DNA of 64,000 nt, from contig CAJQUW010002218.1 in NCBI GenBank assembly GCA_907163375.1, positions 62,001 to 126,000 on the forward strand. Direction: 5' to 3'. The notes under the pieces were generated by a model. That model searched no databases, had not been told where the DNA came from, and worked only from the letters and a program-made list of their open reading frames with translations. Made by a program: the position numbers and the translations under genes. The DNA is from Prostheceraeus crozeri (lineage: Eukaryota > Platyhelminthes > Polycladida > Euryleptidae). Below are positions 56,013 to 64,000 of this stretch, one piece after another (within the stretch, counting starts at the first letter, position 1; each line of letters starts with the position of its first letter).

Positions 56013-59000
56013 TGAATAACCATGAAACCTGAAGCCATAGAAATCCGACCGACTCTTCGCTTTGTTTAAAGTACTGAGACTAGCATAGATGGAGACTAGA
56101 ATGGACAGCGGCGCTGTTTGTTGATGGTAATTTCAGCCGTTCGACTGCGCCGATTGCTAGATCTCTAGAAGAAGCAAATGACTGAAACATACAACAGTTA
56201 TTATCGCCGCAAGACGATCTATTGAAAGTTACTTTAACAAAATGATTTTATATAAAGAGAAACGATAATACATTTCACTCGACAAGTTTGTAAGCGTTAA
56301 ATTTCTTATGAAGACTATTATTAAGTCTTCGTTCCCTATGTGAAAGACGGAAAATGTTAGATTTACATCTTTTTCCACAGCGTATTATAACATAAATGAT
56401 ATTTGATTTTTGGAAATATGTTACTTCACTTCAGACCCCATACTCTGCTAGAAGTTGTGCCAACAATCCGTGCCAAGTTTTGCCAGTACTCCTTCCTCAC
56501 ACAAAGACACGTAATCATTTTTCTTTATCGTGTTTTGTTTTTGAAACTTATTACCTGCTAAATGTGTTTGTGCACCATCTTTTCAGCGTTTTAAAGCAAT
56601 ATTGAAGTCAGAAATTTTTCTTTATACTTGATAAATGTACTCTTTCATTACGTTCTTTACGCAATCTTGTAAGCGCCTCCCGGGGCTATGGAGCGCGTCC
56701 GCTGCAAAATTAATGAATGTCAATTTTTGAAGAATAAATTTTATTCATATTATTATTGCATGGTTATATAATGGGAGTATAGGAATTATAATAGGAATAT
56801 ATAATACATGCAAAATACACTGATAAGCTGCCAGGGACTACTTGTTGTCAACAACTGGAAGCCGTCATCGCTTAGATACCGTTGTCATGAGAGCGCATGT
56901 CTAAGACGTGCTATTGTTTTCAATGTCAGTGGCGTCTAAACCTTTTTTATTATAGAGTGTCGGAATTGTATGTCTGAAACCATGCAAAACATTAGTGATT
57001 GACCCTAACCTGGTTCTTCTGTGTGAAAACTGCATTGGTCCTGGTAAGGCCCATCAAAATTTGCTATGATCATAATAGGCCTAAATATTGCGAATAATAA
57101 AAATATTCCTTGAGAATGATATCTTTCCTATGCCGCCTCACTAGACACTGAGTGTTGTACATCATTTGAAATTCCAATTTCAATGTGCAGTAGGCATACA
57201 CTGGGAATGTTTTCCGTGCTAATTTACGCCATTGTTAGTGTTCTGCAACTGGCACACACTTAGCATATACTAGTGTTTTACAGGAACTTAAAAACGTTTT
57301 CTGCGACTTTTTCATCACAAACACGAAGTTTCGAGATTCTTATATGTAAACCTGATTTTCAAGGCTTTTTCCGTTCGATGGTTAGCGTTCATGCACATGT
57401 ACTACTGTTTATAAACTCAATGCAAGTAATACCTGAAGCATTTTTATGGATGCAATTGATTGGCCCAATTTAATGCTCAAGTTTTTTAATATCTTAGACT
57501 GAACTTTCATGAGGCTTACTTTCGCGCACTTGAAATCTTATTCGTCCATCAGGGAAGCATATGTAACTGTTTACAAATGCTTCTTCATAATATTGTTACC
57601 TAAATGTTGGGTTTTTTTAGTTTTAATCCGTTTTTTAAAATTACGTTCTCAAGCAATGTGTTGAACTGTACGCTTACGGGTTGCCGATAGCACTTTATAG
57701 CGTGTTCAAGAGACAGTTAGACACACTTTACGCGATAGGTATGTGATATGTATCATTACGTGTGACACACCGAACGGTGTACCGTGCTTGTGATTTTGCA
57801 CGTAACTTTGTTTTCTATAAATAAAATTGTGTAGTATGATAGTAAAATGCACAAATCCATGCAGATAACTTGCACGCTAAATAATCACACAGATAATTTT
57901 CTTAGTGTGGATAAACTTTGATAATAATCCGATTGCAGAAATACTGTTCGCACAAGGCATCATTCTTTGTTATCCTGAATTTCAAAATTATCGTTGTCTC
58001 CAATTATTGTCGTCCTTTTAGTTGTTTTTGTTTTCAGTCTTCTCAGTATTCTGATCCCGGCAGTTGATTGCAACCACTGACATTTAATCATAATACACTT
58101 GTCTTTAGAATTTGATTTATTATGAAGACGCATATTTTACATGAGCGGAAATCCAGTTGTATCAGTTTAACATGCTTAAAACATCTTCCCTTTCCTTCAG
58201 GAAAGCTTTTTCTTCAGAAGAGCTTCCAGTCAGTCCATTTTGTTGCATAAATAATACATTTAAGTGTAATTACTTCGATATTCGCTTGCTCAGATTTCTT
58301 TGACCGACATACAACTATGCATGATATTCTTAATCGGTTAATTCCATGAGTGCAGTTAAAAAGCCTATTATCATTTTAAATTAAATTGAATCGATATAGT
58401 GATCGTAGTTTTTAAGTCATATTACAACATAAGATTAATTTGTACTTTGAAATAAAGATTTGGCTAGAAGAAAGGGAAGTGCTATTTTGATCTATTTTGT
58501 TTATACAAAAAAACTTAATAAGTTCAATTGCTCCGAAAATCATCTGATTACTATGTGATTGGGCATCCAGTACAATTGAGCATGATTCTATATTTCAGTA
58601 CTAAAGACAGGTTGAAGCTGCATAAGTGCCTACTGTATTCAAAATTAGTAGTATTTTAGTGCTCACAGTGGAACATTTGGCACAGCGTGATAAAAGTGTG
58701 AAAGTTCAAGTATAAAATGGAAATCAAATGAAATATGAAACGGATGAATCGAATGGTGGTGAACAGAAATTCATTACATGTGCTCAGATTATTTACAGTG
58801 ACAATATTTATGGACTGAAGACTTTTCATGAAATGATTTACAATCTCGAAATGCAACCAATGACTATTAGCATACAGTCACTCAAGGATGTGAATAGATC
58901 ATGCCATCAGCGCGAAAACATATCTTTAGAATGTTTCAAACAAAACAGCATTATATTTTTTATTCCAGTGTTTTACATCGCTTCTTTTCAATCGGATAAC

Positions 59001-59681
59001 ATGAATCGGCAGCCTCAAAAGCTGCTCCGATGTGTGTGATATAGAGCACCTTTTCGAGAACATGCTATTCGAAAGTTCTAATCTGAGCATTCACATAGGC
59101 CATTGTAGAAAGCCATGAAGATAACTGTAGATTTGTAGACTCACTTGTATTAATCTGCTCTCACAGTGAATAAAATTTCATGGCACCAAATCAACGTACA
59201 TAGAAAGTAAAGTAAATCAGCTTTTATTGAGAGCGAAAGCGACCTCTAAATAAGAATCGGAGAAGGTCCGAAATTGATTACAAAATTAGTCATAGACTGA
59301 CATGACAAACACGACAAAACTCAAAATGAAGCCTGAATTGCTTCATTATGCATCTTGGCGCAAGAAAAGCAAAGCAAGTCACTCTACACGTTGAGTTCGA
59401 ACTCGAGGAAACAACAGTCTTTGGTTTCGACATGAATGCGGTTGACTTAAAGTTTTGAAAGCATGATCTTTGCACGAAAAGATGTCATTAAACAATTTTA
59501 GAGACTGGTCGGCTGCGGACATCGTTATATAAAAAATCAAAATCCTCACAACTTTTCACCTTTCCACCATGAATTATGCGGAAGGCTCGTTTACAAATAA
59601 GATACAAGTCAAATGCAGATATTTGAAAATACATGCAAATTTTATATTATTTGATATATCGTGGACTAAAGTAACACAAAC
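56013..59681. other. Gap with no recognised gene
   Basis: Contains copy 2 of a dispersed repeat at 56820-56975. Frames at 57273-57473 and 58728-59039 have no recognised motifs. Otherwise plain AT-rich DNA. Confidence 0.4.
56820..56975 (+). repeat. Dispersed repeat, copy 2 (partner at 23434-23600)
   Basis: Shares ordered words with 23434-23600: AACTGGAAGCCGTCATCG, TTGTCATGA-AGCGCATGTC and a TATAGAGTGTCGGA end. No coding capacity or termini recognised. Confidence 0.5.
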
Positions 59682-60084
59682 TGAAAACTACCAAAGAAAT
59701 TTGCGAAAAATTTACTATTTCGCGGATACAAATTTATTATTAACAGCGTGACGTTTCGGCTTGCGCCTTACTCATGCATGATTCAACTGTCAAGCTAAGA
59801 AAATCGCCACAAGTGTTCCGATAAATGAGTAAAATCAACATGCCATATATATTCATCAAGATCATGCAAATCTTAATTACTTTTATTAATTTTTAGCCGC
59901 TTGCATGACCTTGATGAATATCTATAGCATGTTGATTTTCCTCATTTATCGGAACACTGGTGGCGATATCCTTAGATTGACAGTTGAATCACGTATAAGG
60001 CGTTAGCCGAAACGTTGTGCTGCTGATAATAAATTTGTATCCGCGAAATAGTACATTTTTCGCAAATTTCTTTGATAATTTTCA
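59682..60084. repeat. Near-perfect palindrome, ~190-bp arms
   Basis: The left arm 59682 to ~59870 and right arm ~59897 to 60084 are reverse complements at roughly 87% by eye, with only ~26 bp between them. Landmarks are AAAGAAATTTGCGAAAAAT, ATTTCGCGGATACAAATTTA and GATAAATGAG in both arms. Read outward, each arm holds GGC-loop-GCCGAAACGT, which looks like the stem II plus GAAAC part of a hammerhead, but no CTGATGA box precedes it. Foldback elements and head-to-head MITE dimers look like this. No protein is encoded. Confidence 0.8.
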
Positions 60085-62459
60085 CGGCACTCCCGATACG
60101 CGGAGAAATTCCCTCATATTACAGAAACTGCTTAAAAATGAATGAATGCATCAATATACAATATGACGGATGATAATCTGTTCATTTTGTGCATGCACTT
60201 GAGATGCAGTGCCTGTAGCATAATGTCTGCTGACATTATTGTCTGTGGGAACGTCGCTCGCTAATATCAAGAGGTAATCTGGTGAGTTAGCGATTTTGTG
60301 GCTAAATATATCGTTTACTCAATTTCGTGATAAAGTTATCGCAAGATGTGAAAGTTACCTTCATGTTTATAGAATTGCGTCTAAAATCCAATAACGGAAG
60401 GTGGCGAGTAAGTTGATATAACTAATTGATAGATGTTTATTTGAGCTGATTTTTCGCCAACCGACGAAATCGTGAATATTGTAGTAACTAATTAGCAGTA
60501 AGTATAATGTTTGTACATTGCCTTCATATGAAAATACATTGGAAACTCAGCCTGATCTGTCAAAAAGGAATATTTTTCAAAATTTATGAAAGCTAAATTA
60601 AAAATGCACTTTTTTCATAAATGGAGTAGTGAATACTATGAAATGAATCAAATATTTGGTATTGTTGTAAATTATTGAATGTCAGATGTTAAGCAAACTC
60701 AGATTATTCACTTTATCATCAACATCATCAGAGTTAGTCGCACTTCTATTTGTTACTCGTGGAAAGTTTGGCCATGTGATTGGTAAGGAGGTGAAGGAGA
60801 AAATAGAGCCTCGGCAGCAGAGCCGTAGTCAGGGATAACTAGAGTAAGTAACAATCAAAAGTAAAAGACGGCATAGAGCGCAAAGTCGCGAACTGCCGCC
60901 GACGAACTTCGCAAGCGATCGTGCTGCAATTATTACTGAGCTGTAGCATGATCTTAGTAACTGATATCTACCAGCTGTAGCTGATATCTACCAGATATAT
61001 ACCAACCAGCTAGATGCGTTCCCACAGGTTATAAATCTGCTGTGAGCATTTACTATGGTGTACTATTACCATCATATAATGATTACAGGCAGAATTATAA
61101 CTTTGCCAATGGTCTACATGTGATTAGAATTAATTCTGTAAGAAACACATGCTAAATGGGAACCTGTCAATTTTTATCTAATTTCTAGTGCTCTGCCCGA
61201 ATAGTCGAATATTCATTCGCTCGTTAAACCTCCATTTTCGAATATTCGAGATAACTGTATCTACCACAACATATTTTCATGAAGATTACCCGAGCAGCTA
61301 CTTTTACTTTGAATTAATTATATCAATTTAGATTTTTAATTCATATATCAACAATTATTCAATAAATAAAAACCGTCAATCAAAATCAATTAAAGGATCT
61401 TCTTTAGAATATGCCCGCCACTATTATATCAACTTTAACATAACATATTTTAACAATACTAGAATTCAATTACATGAAGCTGCATGTGATACGCATTTGA
61501 ACATGCTCTATCATTATGGAAACAACCACCCCGGGGACATGATGCATCAGCTACGTACCGCTAAACCGCTACATGTAGCAGTTAATTTCTCGCTATGCTT
61601 TCTGTTAATTTGAAGCTTTCTGCTGGTGGTTCATATTATTGTTCCTATGAAATGTTGACTCTTCTGCATGACATTCGGAAGAGATATTCGTTATTTCATT
61701 ATACAATTGGCATGTTTGTCTATTTTCGTAAAAACTTATATTTAAACTGGGCATGCGTTTTCTTAGATTGAACGAATGTGGCGATTCTAGTCCTACAGTG
61801 GATCCAATTATCTGTTTGATAGGTCAGATCGCAACAAGCACAGAATCTTTGGTTGCTTAGCGTCTAATGTTCCTCTACCTGCGCAAGCTTTATGTCTAAT
61901 CATTTTGAATGGTCTGTCAAATTGATGCACTGCAATTGATTTCGTGATTCACAATTTCAACATGTACTTACTTACGTATGTTTATTTGCCTTTTTATAGT
62001 GATCTCCGCTTTAGATTTAGGCCGATTCATTTTGACTTCTATTACCGCGTACAAACTAAAAAACCAATGAAATTTCACAATTTATAAATTCAGAAAATGC
62101 TTTAGAGTCGTCAGAGAGCACTGGATGAATAAGACTCAAATTGTCCGTATACTTAGTTTGAATGGTAGATAATAACATTAAGAAATTAATAAATATGTTA
62201 TTATGTTATTTATGTTATTAAAAATAACATTAACAGTAAGAAATCCTCGAAAAATACAGTGAATATGTGCACCATCAAAAGTGCTGAAACTGTATCAGAA
62301 CTAACAGGAGAATACTTTGAACACATTTGAACCAAATTTTGAAATCTTGGGAGCTCCAATGGGTGATGCTGATTTTGCTCTGATTACATAGAATCGAAAA
62401 GGAAAAAGTTTGGATGCTTCTAAGAGAACTACCGATTCTTCACAATCCTCAGATCTCCC
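60085..62459. other. Gap with no recognised gene
   Basis: AT-rich sequence. A TAATAACATTA/ATGTTATT-rich patch at 62165-62240 is low-complexity. No exon or transposon end is supported. Confidence 0.4.
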
Positions 62460-62684
62460 TTGTTCTGTTGCGGCAATTTCCTGGTCATTCAAGACTGTCT
62501 CACCTTTCCCATACTGTTCCATAAACTCTTACAGGCAACGCGTTCACAAGCTTTGATAGTGATGTGCGTCATTGTTTCGAGGATCTTGATAAGGTGGCAT
62601 TGGTTTACGTTCCATTTCGACAAATGCAGCCGCTGCTTACATTGCTTCCTTCTGTACAACAAACATATAAGCCAACAATCATAT

Positions 62685-62957
62685 AAAGCAATCGCTCTGT
62701 ATAATGACATGCTTGACGGTCAATTTTGTCTCCAACAGTCAGATAACAGAAAAATATCAAAGAATGTGTTATCACAAAAACTTGATGAAGAAACATTCTC
62801 CGATCTATTGACACAATCGTCGGTAGTAAATCAAGCTAGACTGAAGTCAGTTTCCTTCCCTCATAGTTCCGCATGTCTACGCCCGATGCCATCATCAGGT
62901 CTTGGCGAGATCTCAATTCGGAGAAGAGAGATGCTAATTGAAGGGATTAATTTTTGA
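62685..62957 (+). mobile_element. Fragment of a retroelement-type polyprotein (pre-RT region)
   Basis: The last ~90 residues of the frame ending at 62957 read LSQKLDEETFSDLL, then Gln-Ala-Arg-Leu, a Pro-His-Ser-Ser step and LRPMPSSGLG. Many invertebrate reverse-transcriptase-bearing open frames have a similar block just before the polymerase domain (ARLLA...HSGDWL-ALP-SSLG). The Trp is replaced here and no polymerase domain follows, so this is at best a lone remnant. The class of element cannot be fixed. Confidence 0.4.
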
Positions 62958-64000
62958 CCTTCCTTTTCGGAATATCTTAGTGTCTCTTTATGTTCAAGGT
63001 TTTTAGCCCTTTTTTCACGATTTCAATAACTTTTCCTGATCTTCTCAAGTAATCATATACTGCATATATTTTCATAGAATCAAAATCTCACTCAGGTCAA
63101 AATAGGAACCTCGTGTATGTTGACTGGAAGATAATAATAACTTCTTTCTATATTACAAAATTAAATAGATATGTGAATGAAGCTAAATAACGACTACTCT
63201 CATGAATACGTGCGTGTTATCAGTTATCACATTCAATCCGGAACTGATAAGACGCTGAGTAAATCGAATTCTAAAGCTAAACAACATTTTAATTACTTGC
63301 GGCGAGACCGTCTGAACCATATCTGGTATTTAATTACTCTCAGGAAGCATTAATTTGAAAACACACTTGCATAGCTGTTACATGATAGTGAAACACAAAT
63401 AGCCTTAATTAAATCTGCTTGCGATTCGTGATGATAGCCATCTATGAGTGATTATGATTACATGAAATCCTACGCACGTGTATTTGCTTGAAAGATATTT
63501 GGTTTTGAATGCAACCTATATTTGAATTATTTCCTCTAGTTAAAACATTTAACACTTTACGAGAATTATTTGTCCGACTCCTTTTATGTGCATTCTCCTT
63601 AATTATTGCGAATCGTCACCAGACTAGAAGGTGTAAAACTAGGCAGCCCATGTATGATCGTAAGAGTTAAAGAGACAAATTTAGGAAATAATAATCGTCT
63701 GTTTCCGCCTATGTTTCCGAATCAGCAAAGCTTAAGTAAACACTGACAATAATCATAACACAAAGCAAGGAAAAATACTGACAATGATCTAAAAATTCAG
63801 AATCCCTTTTTTAGATATCATAAATCATGTAACACCTGCAAATGCGGTTCAGTTTAAGCAAGAGCTCGTCCCCGGGGCGCGCGATGTCGTTGTGAGCTTA
63901 TTAGATGATTCATGTTGACCTAGACATGTACCGCACCAGTATGCTTACTTATGCGTTGTGTTCATGTGTGTTCATGAATGTGCACAGGGGCTATCGTGTT
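62958..64000. other. Gap to the end of the window
   Basis: No coding or repeat feature recognised. A short GC-rich patch (CCCCGGGGCGCGCG, 63872-63885) stands out from the AT-rich background. Confidence 0.4.

Noticed and set aside
1-64000. CRISPR arrays, bacterial operons, rRNA genes or LTR-bearing retroelements
   Set aside because: No regularly spaced direct repeats, prokaryotic gene packing, rRNA-like sequence or paired long terminal repeats were seen.

Overview
This is AT-rich nuclear DNA from an invertebrate animal. The evidence is spliced genes with GT-AG introns, animal gene families (a class C G-protein-coupled receptor, an SLC17 transporter, a lysosomal chitobiase) and a dense load of animal-type transposons (CR1/Jockey-group and RTE-like LINEs, a Penelope-like retroelement, hAT, Tc1/mariner and PIF/Harbinger DNA elements, tRNA-derived SINEs). 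The sequence alone does not let me name the species. Only a small part codes for host protein; most of the rest is introns and decayed repeats.

Layout. 1-8.5 kb: repeats, including a nonautonomous hAT element with 8-bp target duplications (1806-2992), two LINE tail fragments and a long inverted-repeat element. 8599-9042 (+): the last exon of a metabotropic-glutamate-receptor-like gene, whose remaining exons must lie upstream and were not found. 9-28.5 kb: no convincing host exons, but a Harbinger MITE (11549-12135), a LINE fragment (12.6-13.4 kb), an internally deleted Tc1/mariner element (22263-23383) and a 1.75-kb hAT element (24885-26636).

28.5-55.1 kb (minus strand): one di-N-acetylchitobiase-like GH18 gene. 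Exon 3 is 28539-28826, exon 2 is 32912-33431, and there are two alternative, tandemly duplicated first exons (52471-52784 and 54649-54962). Both first exons are 314 nt, encode a signal peptide, and end in the same splice phase, so either one joined to exons 2 and 3 gives an unbroken 373-residue enzyme. The 19-21 kb first intron holds an intronless SLC17 transporter-like gene on the opposite strand (46267-47673) and its inverted partial copy (49783-50041). It also holds a nearly whole CR1/Jockey-group LINE (38.4-42.25 kb), a nest of retroelements (43.4-45.9 kb), SINEs and MITEs.

55-64 kb: a Harbinger MITE, a copy of a dispersed 300-bp repeat, a 400-bp near-perfect palindrome (59682-60084) and a retroelement-type protein fragment near 62.8 kb.

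The most unusual object is a 144-bp unit at 31977-32120 inside the chitobiase gene. It combines a tRNA-like head with A and B boxes and a complete type I hammerhead ribozyme core. The core has CTGATGA, GAAAC, a GTC cleavage site and a perfect 6-bp stem I, and the whole unit is closed by a perfect 11-bp inverted repeat.
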